Source: Serratia rubidaea (GTDB taxonomy: Bacteria; Pseudomonadota; Gammaproteobacteria; Enterobacterales; Enterobacteriaceae). Taken from it: a stretch of 64,000 bases of DNA. The notes below the pieces were generated by a model. That model made no database searches, was not told the DNA's origin, and worked only from the letters and a program-made list of their open reading frames with translations. This document shows, piece after piece, positions 41,483 to 51,709 of this stretch. The position numbers were made by a program, and so were the translations under genes. Positions within the stretch are counted from its first letter, which is position 1, and the number at the start of each line of letters is the position of its first letter. The stretch covers positions 186,001 through 250,000 of the forward strand of contig LR590463.1 of the NCBI GenBank assembly GCA_901472405.1, in the 5' to 3' direction.

Positions 41483-43315
41483 GTGTCTACCGCAGCAGTG
41501 ATAAACAGCGAATTGCTGGCAGAGCAGGTGTTACGCGACACCTTTGGCTATCAACAATTCCGTCCGGGGCAACAAACGATTATCGATGCGGTAACCCGCG
41601 GCCAGGACTGCCTGGTGGTGATGCCGACCGGCGGCGGCAAATCGTTGTGCTATCAAATCCCGGCGCTGATGCTGGAGGGCCTGACCCTGGTGGTCTCCCC
41701 GCTGATCTCCCTGATGAAGGATCAGGTGGACCAGCTGCTGGCCAACGGCGTGGCGGCGGCCTGCTATAACTCGACGCAAACGCGCGAACAGCAGCTGGAA
41801 GTGATGGCCGGCTGCCGCAGCGGCGCGATTAAAATGCTGTATATCGCCCCTGAACGCCTGATGATGGACAGTTTCCTGTCGCTGCTCGACAGCTGCCCGC
41901 CGGCGATGCTGGCGGTGGATGAGGCGCACTGTATTTCCCAGTGGGGCCATGACTTCCGGCCGGAGTACCGCGCGCTCGGCCAGCTGAAGCAGCGCTTCCC
42001 GGCGATGCCGGTGGTCGCGCTGACGGCCACCGCCGATGAGACGACGCGCAACGACATTACGCGCCTGCTGGCGCTGCAGGACCCGCTGATTCAGGTCAGC
42101 AGTTTCGACCGGCCTAACATCCGCTATACGCTGGTGGAAAAATTCAAACCGCTCGATCAGCTGTGGCGCTTTGTGCAGGACCAGCGCGGTAAAAGCGGCA
42201 TTATTTACTGCAACAGCCGCGCCAAGGTGGAAGACACCGCCGCCCGTCTGCAGAGCCGCGGCCTGAGCGTGGCGGCCTATCATGCTGGTCTCGACAACGC
42301 GCGGCGCGCGCAGGTGCAGGAGGGTTTCCAGCGCGACGACCTGCAGGTGGTGGTGGCGACGGTGGCGTTCGGTATGGGCATCAACAAACCCAACGTGCGC
42401 TTCGTGGTGCACTTCGACATCCCGCGCAACATTGAATCCTACTACCAGGAAACCGGCCGCGCCGGCCGTGACGGCCTGCCGGCGGAGGCGATCCTGCTGT
42501 ATGACCCGGCCGATATGGCCTGGCTGCGCCGCTGTCTGGAGGAGAAGCCCGCCGGGCAGCAGCTGGATATTGAGCGCCATAAGCTCAACGCCATGGGCGC
42601 CTTTGCCGAGGCGCAGACCTGCCGCCGCCTGGTGCTGCTCAACTACTTTGGCGAAGGTAAACAGGAAGCCTGCGGCAACTGCGATATCTGCCTCGACCCG
42701 CCGAAGCGCTACGACGGGCTGGAGGACGCGCGCAAGGCGCTGTCGGCGATCGGCCGCGTCGGCCAGCGTTTCGGCATCGGCTACGTGGTGGAAGTGCTGC
42801 GCGGCTCCAATAATCAGCGCATCCGCGAATTCGGCCATGACAAACTGCCGGTGTACGGCATCGGCCGCGATCACACCACCGAACACTGGATCAGCGTGCT
42901 GCGTCAGCTGATCCACCTGGGCTTTATTACCCAGAACGTCGCCATGCACTCGGCGCTGCAGCTGACCGAAGCCGCGCGTCCGGTACTGCGCGGCGAAGTC
43001 GAACTGCAGCTGGCGGTGCCGCGCATTCAGAGCCTGAAGCCGCGCGGCGGTTCGGCGCAGAAATCCTACGGCGGCAACTACGACCGCAAGCTGTTCGCCA
43101 AGCTGCGTAAGCTGCGCAAGTCGATTGCCGATGAAGAGAATATCCCGCCGTACGTGGTGTTTAACGACTCGACGCTGCTGGAAATGGCGGAGCAGATGCC
43201 GACCCGGGCCAGCGAGCTGCTGAGCGTCAACGGCGTCGGCCAGCGCAAGCTCGAACGTTTCGGCACGCCGTTTATGGCGATGATCCGCGACCATATGGAT
43301 AACGACGAGGAGTAA
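41483..43315 (+). CDS. recQ: ATP-dependent DNA helicase RecQ
   Basis: A 610-residue 3'-5' helicase of RecF-pathway repair. Walker [17 protein letters not shown] box [18 protein letters not shown]; zinc-binding domain with [13 protein letters not shown]...CGNCDIC; winged helix; and a C-terminal HRDC domain. The GTG at 41483 is preferred because GGGGAAG lies just before it. The upstream ATG at 41471 has no ribosome site and adds only four residues. Confidence 0.95.
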   Translation: MSTAAVINSELLAEQVLRDTFGYQQFRPGQQTIIDAVTRGQDCLVVMPTGGGKSLCYQIPALMLEGLTLVVSPLISLMKDQVDQLLANGVAAACYNSTQTREQQLEVMAGCRSGAIKMLYIAPERLMMDSFLSLLDSCPPAMLAVDEAHCISQWGHDFRPEYRALGQLKQRFPAMPVVALTATADETTRNDITRLLALQDPLIQVSSFDRPNIRYTLVEKFKPLDQLWRFVQDQRGKSGIIYCNSRAKVEDTAARLQSRGLSVAAYHAGLDNARRAQVQEGFQRDDLQVVVATVAFGMGINKPNVRFVVHFDIPRNIESYYQETGRAGRDGLPAEAILLYDPADMAWLRRCLEEKPAGQQLDIERHKLNAMGAFAEAQTCRRLVLLNYFGEGKQEACGNCDICLDPPKRYDGLEDARKALSAIGRVGQRFGIGYVVEVLRGSNNQRIREFGHDKLPVYGIGRDHTTEHWISVLRQLIHLGFITQNVAMHSALQLTEAARPVLRGEVELQLAVPRIQSLKPRGGSAQKSYGGNYDRKLFAKLRKLRKSIADEENIPPYVVFNDSTLLEMAEQMPTRASELLSVNGVGQRKLERFGTPFMAMIRDHMDNDEE

Positions 43316-43317
43316 TC

Positions 43318-43947
43318 ATGCTGATGCTGTTTCTGACGGTCGCGCTGGTGCACCTGATTGCCCTGATGAGTCCGGGGCCGGACTTCTTCTTTGTTTCGCA
43401 GACTGCCGCCAGCCGCTCGCGCCGCGAGGCGATGATGGGCGTGCTGGGTATCGCCCTCGGGATCGTGGTGTGGGCCGGCGTGGCGCTGATGGGGCTGCAC
43501 CTGATTCTGGCGAAGATGGCCTGGCTGCATCAGATTATCATGGTCGGCGGCGGCATCTATCTGTGCTGGATGGGCTGGCAGCTGCTGCGTTCGGCGCGCG
43601 CCAGGCGCGGGCAGCCGGCGGCGCTGCCGGACGAGGCGAGCGTGACGCTGGCCAAACCGGGCCGCAGCTTTATCCGCGGGTTTCTCACCAACCTGTCCAA
43701 CCCGAAAGCGGTGATCTACTTCGGCAGCGTGTTTTCGCTGTTTGTCGGCGACAGCGTCGGCGCCGGCGCGCGCTGGGGACTGTTTCTGCTGATCGTGGCG
43801 GAAACCTTCGCCTGGTTCAGCCTGGTGGCGATGATTTTCGCCCTGCCGGCGATGCGCCGCGGCTATCAGCGGCTGGCGAAATGGATCGACGGGCTGGCGG
43901 GCGTTCTGTTCACCGGTTTCGGTTTACACCTGATTTTTACCCGCTGA
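43318..43947 (+). CDS. rhtC: Threonine efflux protein RhtC
   Basis: A 209-residue LysE-family amino-acid exporter with six hydrophobic segments. MSPGPDFFFVSQTAASRSRREAMMG is the family N-terminal signature, and FLTNLSNPKAVIYFGSVF the middle one. It starts 2 bp after the recQ stop, so probably cotranscribed. In E. coli rhtB follows; here pldB comes directly after. Confidence 0.92.
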   Translation: MLMLFLTVALVHLIALMSPGPDFFFVSQTAASRSRREAMMGVLGIALGIVVWAGVALMGLHLILAKMAWLHQIIMVGGGIYLCWMGWQLLRSARARRGQPAALPDEASVTLAKPGRSFIRGFLTNLSNPKAVIYFGSVFSLFVGDSVGAGARWGLFLLIVAETFAWFSLVAMIFALPAMRRGYQRLAKWIDGLAGVLFTGFGLHLIFTR

Positions 43948-43979
43948 GCGGGCGGCGCTAGCGGAAAGGAAGGCATGTC

Positions 43980-45019
43980 ATGACGGCGTCTATACTCAGC
44001 CCCGATGAATGGCTCACGCGTGAAACCCAGTTTGCGGCCTTTGCCACCGGCCCGCTGCTGGATTTCTGGCGCACGCGCCAGGAGGGTGAGTTCAGCGGCG
44101 TCGACGAGGTGCCGATTCGTTACGTACGCTTTAGCGCGCCGCAGCATCAGCGGGTGGTGGTGATCAGCCCCGGCCGCATCGAAAGCTATGTGAAGTACCC
44201 GGAAGTCGCCTACGATCTGTTTCAGTGCGGCTACGACGTGATGATTATCGACCACCGCGGGCAGGGGCGATCCGGCGTCTGCTGGCGGACAGCCACCGCG
44301 GCCACGTGGTGAACTTTGCCGATTACGTCGAAGATTTTACGCGCTTTTATCAGCAGGCGGTGCAGCCGCTGGGCTATCGCCAGCATTTCGCCCTGGCGCA
44401 CTCGATGGGCGGCGCGATTCTGGCGCAGTTCCTCGCCCGCCAGTCGCAGGCGTTCGTCGCCGCTGCGCTGTGCGCGCCGATGTTCGGCATCTACCTGCCG
44501 ATGCCCGACTGGATGGCGCACCGCATCCTGAACTGGGCGGAGAAACGGCCGAACGTGCGCGATTACTATGCGGTGGGCACCGGCCAGTGGCGGCCGCTGC
44601 CGTATATGGTCAACGTGCTGACCCACAGCCGCGAGCGCTACCGGCGCGCGGTGCGTTACTATGCCGACTACCCGGAGCTGCAGGTGGGCGGGCCGACTTA
44701 CCACTGGGTGCGGGAAAGTATTCAGGCCGGGCAACAGGCGATTGCCGAGGCCGCAGAGATCGCCACGCCAATCTTGTTATTGCAGGCCGGTGAGGAACGG
44801 GTGGTCGACAACCGTTCGCACCAGGCTTTTTGTCAGGCACTGTCAGACGCGGGACACCCTTGCGAAGGGGGAAAACCGCGGGTTATCCAGGGCGCACGCC
44901 ATGAGATCCTGTTTGAGCGGGACGCTATGCGCGCCGAAGCACTAAACGCAATCCTGCGTTTTTATGCTCAACACGCTTTCAGCGGCGCCGATGCCGCCGA
45001 CAACTCCATTAGAGGTTGA
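43980..45019 (+). CDS. pldB: Lysophospholipase L2 (frameshifted as read)
   Basis: An alpha/beta-hydrolase acting on lysophospholipids at the inner membrane. VVVISPGRIESYVKYPEVAYDLF, IIDHRGQGRSG, the nucleophile elbow ALAHSMGGAI (Ser) and the late His in QGARHEILFERDAMR are present. One missing C at 44275/44276 breaks the frame in the RGQGRSGRLLAD segment. Restoring it gives about 346 residues. Probably a sequence error. Confidence 0.92.
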
Positions 45020-45026
45020 CCTATTT

Positions 45027-45828
45027 ATGTATCATGTTGTTGCTTCCGACCTGGATGGCACCCTGCTGTCCCCTGACCATACGTTGTCACCTTATGCCAA
45101 AGAGACGCTGCAGCTGCTGACGCAGCGCGGGGTGCATTTTGTGTTTGCCACCGGCCGTCACCATATCGACGTGGGGCAAATCCGCGATAACCTCGGCATC
45201 AGCGCGTTTATGATCACCTCCAACGGCGCGCGGGTGCACAACACCGCCGGCGAGCTGATCTTCAGCCACAATCTGGACGGCGATATCGCCCGCGATCTGT
45301 ACGGCATCGTGCATAACAGCCCGGATATCACCACCAACGTCTACCGTAACGACGACTGGTTTATCAACCGCAACAGCCCGGAGCAGGAAGAGTTCTTCCG
45401 CGAGTCGGTGTTCAAATATCAGCTGTTTGAGCCAGGCCTGCTGGAAACCGACGGCGTCTGCAAGGTGTACTTCACCTGTGACGACCACGAGAAACTGCTG
45501 CCGCTGGAAGCGGCGATTAACGCGCGCTGGGGCGACCGGGTGAACGTCAGCTTCTCGTTCCCGACCTGTCTGGAAGTGATGGCCGGCGGCGTGTCGAAGG
45601 GGCATGCGCTGGAAGAAGTGGCGAAGATTATCGGCTACACGCTGAAAGAGTGCATCGCGTTCGGCGACGGCATGAACGATCTGGAGATGCTGGCGGATGG
45701 CGGGCAAAGGCTGCATTATGCGCGACGCGCATCAGCGCCTGAAGGATAAGCTGCCGGAGCTGGAGGTGATTGGCTCCAACGTGGATAACGCGGTGCCGCA
45801 CTATCTGCGCGAGATGTTTCTCTCCTGA
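45027..45828 (+). CDS. yigL: Pyridoxal phosphate phosphatase YigL (frameshifted as read)
   Basis: A Cof-type HAD phosphatase; E. coli YigL hydrolyses PLP and sugar phosphates. Motif I VVASDLDGTLLSPDH, a cap domain, and motif IV AFGDGMNDLEML. One extra G at 45695/45696 breaks the frame right after motif IV. Removing it continues MAGKGCIMRDAHQRLKDKLPELEV and ends REMFLS at 266 residues, the E. coli length. Probably a sequence error. It starts 7 bp after pldB. Confidence 0.92.
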
Positions 45829-45835
45829 GTGATGC

Positions 45836-45855
45836 GGCCGGGGCGCGCCCCGGCC
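45836..45855. terminator. GC hairpin between yigL and glpQ
   Basis: A 9-bp perfect stem (45836-45844 with 45847-45855) lies between convergent yigL and glpQ, with further pairing outside it. No T-tract on either side. Confidence 0.5.
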
Positions 45856-45895
45856 GGCATCGATAGCATGGCTGACCTGTCGGCCAGCCTGCGTT

Positions 45896-46976
45896 TTACC
45901 GGTGTTGTCCCTGTTTTTGCAGGAACTGCACGCCTTTGTCCGGGAAGTCGGTGAATACCCCGTCAACGCCGGCCTGGTTATAAATCACGTCGTACAGCTG
46001 GTTGACGTCCGGTGACGTACTTCGGCAGCGCGTCGGCGCGGATGGTGAACGGATGCACTGCCAGCTTGTTGGCGTGCGCCTCTTTCACCATGTCGGTCAG
46101 TACGATATGGCCCGGTTTGGACTTCTCTGCTTCCACCAGCATGTGGTAGTCAGGCCCGATGCCGTCGGCATACTGGGCGATCTGCTTCATCGCGCCCGGC
46201 TTGAACATCCAGTCATAGTCGTAGTTGACCCACTTGCCGTCGGCGTTCTGCTCGTAGGTTTCATTCCAGTCGTTATAGGCGATCAGCTGCACCAGCTTCA
46301 GATCCATGCCCAGCTTCGGCTCCAGCTCGGTTTTGATGCGTTTCAGCTCGTTGGCGTCGAAGCACTGCAGGTAGACGTTATCGTTCTTACCGGTGTAGCC
46401 GTACTGCTTCAGCACCGCCAGCACTTTGCTGGAGATGTCTTTCCCTTCCTGCTGGTGGAACCACGGCGCCTTGATTTCCGGATAGATGCCGATGTTCTTG
46501 CCGGTTGAGTGGTTCAGGCCCTGCACGAATTCAATCTCTTCCTGGAAGGTGTGGACGCGGAAGTCGGATTTACCCATCGGGAAGCGGCCCGGGTAGCTCT
46601 GCACCTGCTTGCCGTCTTTGATATCAAAGCCTTCGGTGAACTTCAGCGATTTGATTTCGGCCAGGGTAAAGTCGATGGCGTAGTAGCGCCCGTCTTTGCG
46701 CGCGCGGTCCGGGAAGCGTTTGGCGACGTCGGTCACGCGGTCCAGGTAGTGATCGTGCAGCACCACCAGTTCGTCATCCTTAGTCATCACCAGGTCCTGC
46801 TCGAGGAAATCTGCACCCTGTGCGTAGGCCATGGCCTTGGCCGGCAGCGTGTGCTCCGGCAGGTAGCCGCTGGCGCCGCGGTGGGCGATCACCACCTTGT
46901 CGGCGGCAAAGGCGGCGCTGCTCATGGTTGTCGCCAGAATAATCCCTGACAGCAGGGCTTTAACGTGAGTCCGCAT
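45896..46976 (-). CDS. glpQ: Glycerophosphodiester phosphodiesterase, periplasmic (frameshifted as read)
   Basis: Periplasmic enzyme that releases glycerol-3-phosphate from glycerophosphodiesters for uptake by GlpT. A signal peptide MRTHVKALLSGIILATTMSSAAFA precedes VVIAHRGASGYLPEHT (catalytic His-Arg) and YLEQDL-like FLEQDLVMTKDD. One extra C (plus strand) at 46009/46010 breaks the frame near the end. Corrected, the tail is YVTDVNQLYDVIYNQAG...FTDFPDKG and the protein 359 residues. GGAGAAG precedes the ATG. Probably a sequence error. Confidence 0.92.
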
Positions 46977-47036
46977 AGTCTTCTCCTTAAGTGGCAGGGT
47001 AGCCGTGGGCGGCATCGTTGCCAGTGAGTGGGAATA

Positions 47037-47062
47037 AAAAGGCCGCGGTGCGGCGGCCTTTT
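47037..47062 (-). terminator. Terminator or attenuator between glpT and glpQ
   Basis: A 10-bp stem (47037-47046 with 47053-47062) with A/T ends, lying in the 112-bp gap between glpT and glpQ. On the minus strand it would reduce transcription from glpT into glpQ. Confidence 0.7.
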
Positions 47063-47088
47063 AGGATAGTGCATGATTTTCGTGACGA

Positions 47089-48441
47089 TTAGTCGCGTTT
47101 GGCCGCAACTTCTGCGTGATGTTTCTTCTCGTTCAGCATGGTCAGCAGCAGCAGGATGACTGCGGCGATGCTGCCGCCGATCATCACCATAAAGCCGCCG
47201 TCCCAACCGAAGAAGTCCACGGTGTAGCCGACGATGGCGCTGGCGGCGACCGAGCCGCCCAGGTAACCGAACAGGCCGGTGAAGCCGGCGGCGGTGCCTG
47301 CGGCTTTCTTCGGCGCCAGTTCCAGCGCGTGCAGGCCGATCAGCATCACCGGGCCGTAAATCAGGAAGCCGATAACCAGCATACAGATCATGTCGATCGT
47401 CGGGTTGCCCGCCGGGTTCATCCAGAAGACGATGGTGGCGATGGTCACCAGCGTCATAAAGAAGACGCCGGTGGCGCCGCGGTTGCCTTTAAACACTTTA
47501 TCCGACATCCAACCGCACAGCAGGGTGCCCGGAATACCGGCATATTCGTACAGGAAGTAGGCCCAGGAGGACTTATCCAGCGCGAAGTGCTTCACCTCTT
47601 TCAGGTAGGTCGGCGACCAGTCCAGAATGCCGTAGCGCAGCAGGTAAACGAACACGTTGGCGACCGCGATATACCACAGCAGCTTGTTCGGCAGGATGTA
47701 CTGCATAAAGATCTGCTTGGCGGTCAGCTCTTCTTCCGCTTTCTCGCTGTAATCGTCCGGGTAGTCGTTTTTATACTCTTCCACCGGCGGCAGGCCGCAG
47801 GACTGCGGCGTATCGCGCATCAGGCCGAAGGCGATCAGGGCCACCAGAATGGCGCCGAAGGCCGGCATATACAGCGCGGCGTGCCAGTCGTTGAACCAGG
47901 CCATGCCGAGCAGGAACAGCAGCGGCGGCAGACCGCCGCCGACGTTGTGGGCGCAGTTCCAGACGGAGACGATCTGGCCGCGTTCTTTCTGCGACCACCA
48001 GTGCACCATGGTGCGGCCGCACGGCGGCCAGCCCATGCCCTGGAACCAGCCGCACAGGAACAGCAGCACGAACATCACGGCGATGCTGGAGGTGGCCCAC
48101 GGAACGAAGCCCATAAACAGCATGACGCAGGCGGCCAGGATCAGACCGGCGGGCAGGAAGACGCGCGGGTTAGAGCGGTCGGACACCGAGCCCATGATAA
48201 ATTTGGAAAAACCGTAAGCGATGGAGATCCCTGACAGGGCGAAGCCCAGATCGCCGCGGCTGAAGCCTTCTTCGATCAGATAAGGCATCGCCAGGGTGAA
48301 GTTCTTACGCACCAGATAGTACGCGGCGTAGCCGAAGAAAATTCCCATAAAAATTTGCCAGCGCAGTCGGCGATAGAGCGGATCTACCTTGTCGACCGGC
48401 ACACGAGCAATGTGTGCGGCTGGCTTAAAAATACTCAACAT
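47089..48441 (-). CDS. glpT: Glycerol-3-phosphate:phosphate antiporter
   Basis: A 450-residue major facilitator (OPA family) with 12 membrane helices that imports glycerol-3-phosphate in exchange for phosphate; also the fosfomycin entry route in enterics. N-terminus [52 protein letters not shown] and [16 protein letters not shown] are family signatures. Divergent from glpABC over a shared control region; glpQ follows. The frame is intact. Confidence 0.97.
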   Translation of the reverse strand: MLSIFKPAAHIARVPVDKVDPLYRRLRWQIFMGIFFGYAAYYLVRKNFTLAMPYLIEEGFSRGDLGFALSGISIAYGFSKFIMGSVSDRSNPRVFLPAGLILAACVMLFMGFVPWATSSIAVMFVLLFLCGWFQGMGWPPCGRTMVHWWSQKERGQIVSVWNCAHNVGGGLPPLLFLLGMAWFNDWHAALYMPAFGAILVALIAFGLMRDTPQSCGLPPVEEYKNDYPDDYSEKAEEELTAKQIFMQYILPNKLLWYIAVANVFVYLLRYGILDWSPTYLKEVKHFALDKSSWAYFLYEYAGIPGTLLCGWMSDKVFKGNRGATGVFFMTLVTIATIVFWMNPAGNPTIDMICMLVIGFLIYGPVMLIGLHALELAPKKAAGTAAGFTGLFGYLGGSVAASAIVGYTVDFFGWDGGFMVMIGGSIAAVILLLLTMLNEKKHHAEVAAKRD

Positions 48442-48528
48442 GAGCGCCTCCGATGGCTTTATCAGTTATGACACGCTCAGAGCAGGCGTTCTGAGTCGTG
48501 TTTGAGCGGATGTTTGGGTGTTGCTTTT

Positions 48529-48544
48529 TGTTCTATAACGAGCG
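48529..48544. promoter_or_regulatory. GlpR-like operator, glpT side
   Basis: TGTTCTATAACGAGCG closely resembles the E. coli GlpR operator core (TGTTCG-ATAACGAACA type). It lies about 90 bp upstream of the glpT start. Confidence 0.6.
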
Positions 48545-48625
48545 CCATGCTAGACAAAACCCCTGGTTGGCTCTGTGATGGATGGCGCATTTGTTACACT
48601 TTTATAAAACAACGGCGAATTTTGA

Positions 48626-48645
48626 GCGATTCGTTAACGTTATGA
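48626..48645. promoter_or_regulatory. GlpR-like operator, central
   Basis: The segment ATTCGTTAACGTTA within this interval shares the GlpR core symmetry (TTCGTTAACG). It lies midway between glpT and glpA. Confidence 0.45.
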
Positions 48646-48662
48646 AATAGAGAAAAGCAAAA

Positions 48663-48684
48663 AAGTCGTGATAGCGATCACATA
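48663..48684. promoter_or_regulatory. CRP site in the glpT-glpA control region
   Basis: CGTGA-N6-TCACA at 48667-48682 has one mismatch from TGTGA-N6-TCACA. It could serve both divergent operons, as CRP does for E. coli glpTQ/glpACB. Confidence 0.75.
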
Positions 48685-48716
48685 AGTGGACTTTTATGGA
48701 CATTTCTCTTTCGTTT

Positions 48717-48737
48717 TATGTTCGTTATTGTTCCTTA
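48717..48737. promoter_or_regulatory. GlpR-like operator, glpA side
   Basis: TTATGTTCGTTATTGTTCCTT carries a full GlpR left half (TATGTTCG) and a weaker right half, 65-85 bp upstream of the glpA start. Confidence 0.6.
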
Positions 48738-48800
48738 TCAAACAAAGCCCGCACGAACTGTGGATCAATAGCCCCATCATCAGCGTCATTGGGGGTGGAA

Positions 48801-50448
48801 ATGAGCCACGCTGCACCGGTAACTGAAACGGATGTCATCATTATAGGCGGCGGCGCGACCGGCGCCGGTATTGCCCGCGACTGCGCGCGCCGCGGCATAC
48901 GCTGCCTGCTGCTGGAACGTCACGATATCGCCACCGGCGCCACCGGGCGCAACCACGGCCTGCTGCACAGCGGCGCGCGCTATGCGGTGACCGACGGCGA
49001 GTCCGCCCGCGAATGCATTGAAGAAAACCGTATCCTGAAGCGTATTGCGCATCACTGCATTGAACGCAGCGATGGCCTGTTCATTACGCTGCCGCAGGAT
49101 TCGCTGGCGTATCAGCAGCAGTTTATTCAGGCCTGTCAGCAGGCCGGCATTGACGCCCAGGCGATCGACCCGCAGCTGGCGCTAAGCCTGGAGCCGGCGG
49201 CCAACCCGGCGCTGATCGGCGCAGTGCGGGTGCCGGACGGCACGGTGGATCCCTTCCGGCTGACCGCGGCCAACATGCTGGATGCGCGCGAACAGGGCGC
49301 GCAGATCCTGACCTACCATCAGGTGGTGGGGCTGCTGCGCGTGGGCGATCGCGTGCGCGGCGTGCGCGTTTACGACCATCAGCAGCGGCGGCAGTATGAA
49401 ATTCGCGCTGAGGTGGTGGTCAACGCCGCCGGCATCTGGGGCCAGCAGATCGCCGAATACGCCGATCTGCGCGTGCGCATGTTCCCGGCAAAGGGGCGCT
49501 GCTGATCCTCGGCCACCGCATCAATAACATGGTGATCAACCGCTGCCGCAAACCGGCGGACGCCGACATTCTGGTGCCGGGCGATACCATCTCGCTGATC
49601 GGCACCACCTCGACGCACATTGATTACGACCAGATCGACAACATGCTGGTGACGCCGCAGGAAGTGGATACGCTGATGCGCGAAGGGGCGCTGCTGGCGC
49701 CCGCGATGGCGCAAACCCGCATTCTGCGCGCCTACGCCGGCGTGCGGCCGCTGGTGGCCAGCGACGACGACCCGTCCGGGCGCAACGTCAGCCGCGCATC
49801 GTGCTGCTCGATCACGCGCAGCGCGACGGCCTGGAAGGCTTTATCACCATCACCGGCGGCAAACTGATGACCTACCGGCTGATGGCGGAGTGGGCCACCG
49901 ATCTGGTGTGCGAAAAACTCGGCGTCAGCGCCCGCTGCACCACCGCCGAACAGGCGCTGCCCGGCTCGCGCCAGTCGGCGGAGGAGACCGTGCGCCGCGT
50001 GGTGTCGCTGCCGGCCAGCATCCGCGGTTCGGCGGTGTATCGTCACGGCGACCGCGCCGCTCTGGTGCCGGCCGAAAACCGTCTTGATACCAGCCTGGTG
50101 TGTGAATGCGAAGCGGTAACCGCCGGTGAGGTGCGCTACGCGGTGGAGTCGCTGACGGTGAATAACCTGGTGGATTTACGCCGCCGCACCCGCGTGGGGA
50201 TGGGCACCTGTCAGGGTGAGCTGTGCGCCTGTCGCGCCGCCGGCCTGCTGTCCCGCTTTAACGTCACGACGCCGCAGCAGTCCATCGCCCAGCTCTCCCA
50301 CTTCCTGAACGAACGCTGGAAGGGCGTGCGGCCCATCGCCTGGGGCGATGCGCTGCGCGAAAGCGAGTTCACCAGCTGGGTCTATCAGGGGCTGTGCGGG
50401 CTGGACGCGTGCGGCGACGTTAAACAGGAGGCGGATGATGCAATTTGA
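48801..50448 (+). CDS. glpA: Anaerobic glycerol-3-phosphate dehydrogenase subunit A (two frameshifts as read)
   Basis: FAD subunit of the anaerobic GlpABC dehydrogenase, which oxidises glycerol-3-phosphate to DHAP. DVIIIGGGATGAGIARDCARRG (FAD), GATGRNHGLLHSGARYAV, PDGTVDPFRLTAANMLDA. The C-terminal BFD-like iron-sulfur domain has CECEAVTAGEV and TCQGELCACRAAG. A missing G in the run 49493-49496 and another at about 49795 break the frame. Corrected, the product is about 549 residues. The ATG at 48801 has GGGGGTGGA before it. It overlaps glpB by 14 bp. Confidence 0.93.
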
Positions 50449-51709
50449 CGTGGTGGTGATCGGCGGCGGACTGGCGGGCTTAAGCTGTGCGCTGCGGCTG
50501 AGCGAGCTGGGCAAGCGCTGCGCGGTGGTGAGCAACGGCCAGAACGCGCTCTATTTCGCCTCCGGCTCGCTGGATTTACTGGCGCAGCTGCCGGACGGCA
50601 CGCCGGTGGCGGCGCCGCTTGATGCGCTGCCGGCCCTGGCGCGGCAGGCGCCGCAGCACCCTTACTCTTTGATGGGAGCGCCGCAGGTGGCGGCGCTGGC
50701 GGATGAAGCGCAGCAGCTGCTGCAGCGCTGCGGCCTGGCGATGCAGGGCGACTGCCGGATGAACCACCTGCGCATTACGCCGCTGGGTACGCGGCGGGCG
50801 ACCTGGCTCAGCCCGCAGGCGGTGCCGACCACGCCGCTGGACGCGCCGCTGCCGTGGCGCAGCATTGCGGTGCTGGGCATTGAAGGGTTTCTGGATTTTC
50901 AGCCGCAGATGGCGGCCAGTTCGCTGCAGAATCAGCAGGGCGTTGACGTCCGCATTGGCCAGCTGCATCTGCCGGCGCTCGACCGTCTGCGCAATAACCC
51001 CAGCGAATTTCGCGCGGTCAATATCGCCCGCGTGCTGGACATGCCGGCACAGGGCGCCGCGCTGGCGGAGGAGATCCGGCGGCTGGCGGACGAGGCGGAG
51101 GCGGTGTTCCTGCCGGCCTGTCTGGGGCTGGAAGACGATCAGGCGCTGCAGACGCTGCAGCAGAGGTTGGGTAAGCCGGTGCATCTGCTGCCGACCCTGC
51201 CGCCTTCGGTGTTGGGCATGCGTCTGCATCAGGCGCTGCGCCAGCGTCTGGTGCAGCTGGGCGGCGTGCTGATGCCCGGCGATCGCGCGCTGCGCGCCGA
51301 GTTTGACGGCGGACGGGTGACGGCGCTGTATACCCGCAACCACGGCGATATTCCGCTGCGGGCGTCGCAGCTGGTGCTGGCCGGCGGCAGTTTCTTCAGC
51401 AACGGCCTGAGTTCGGATAGCAACGGCATCCGCGAGCCGGTATTCGGGCTGGATGTCTACGACAGCGCCGAACGCGCCGACTGGTGCCGGCGCGATCTAT
51501 TCGCACCGCAGCCTTACCTGCAGTTTGGCGTACGCACCGATGCGCGGCTGCGCGCCATCAGACAGGGGCAGGCGCTGGACAATCTGTACGCCATCGGCGC
51601 GGTGACCGGCGGCTACGACCCGTTGCAGCAGGGCTGCGGCGCCGGCGTATCGCTGTTGGGGGCGCTGCATGCCGCCCGGAATATTGTTGAACAGGGGGAG
51701 GGCGCATGA
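50435..51709 (+). CDS. glpB: Anaerobic glycerol-3-phosphate dehydrogenase subunit B
   Basis: A 424-residue flavoprotein subunit that links the GlpA catalytic subunit to GlpC. N-terminal FAD/NAD motif FDVVVIGGGLAGLSCALRLSELGKRC; C-terminal YAIGAVTGGYDPLQQGCGAGVSLLGALHAA. AGGAGG just before the start is a strong ribosome site; a second ATG at 50438 is equally possible. It overlaps glpA and, by 4 bp, glpC. Confidence 0.95.
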   Translation: MMQFDVVVIGGGLAGLSCALRLSELGKRCAVVSNGQNALYFASGSLDLLAQLPDGTPVAAPLDALPALARQAPQHPYSLMGAPQVAALADEAQQLLQRCGLAMQGDCRMNHLRITPLGTRRATWLSPQAVPTTPLDAPLPWRSIAVLGIEGFLDFQPQMAASSLQNQQGVDVRIGQLHLPALDRLRNNPSEFRAVNIARVLDMPAQGAALAEEIRRLADEAEAVFLPACLGLEDDQALQTLQQRLGKPVHLLPTLPPSVLGMRLHQALRQRLVQLGGVLMPGDRALRAEFDGGRVTALYTRNHGDIPLRASQLVLAGGSFFSNGLSSDSNGIREPVFGLDVYDSAERADWCRRDLFAPQPYLQFGVRTDARLRAIRQGQALDNLYAIGAVTGGYDPLQQGCGAGVSLLGALHAARNIVEQGEGA

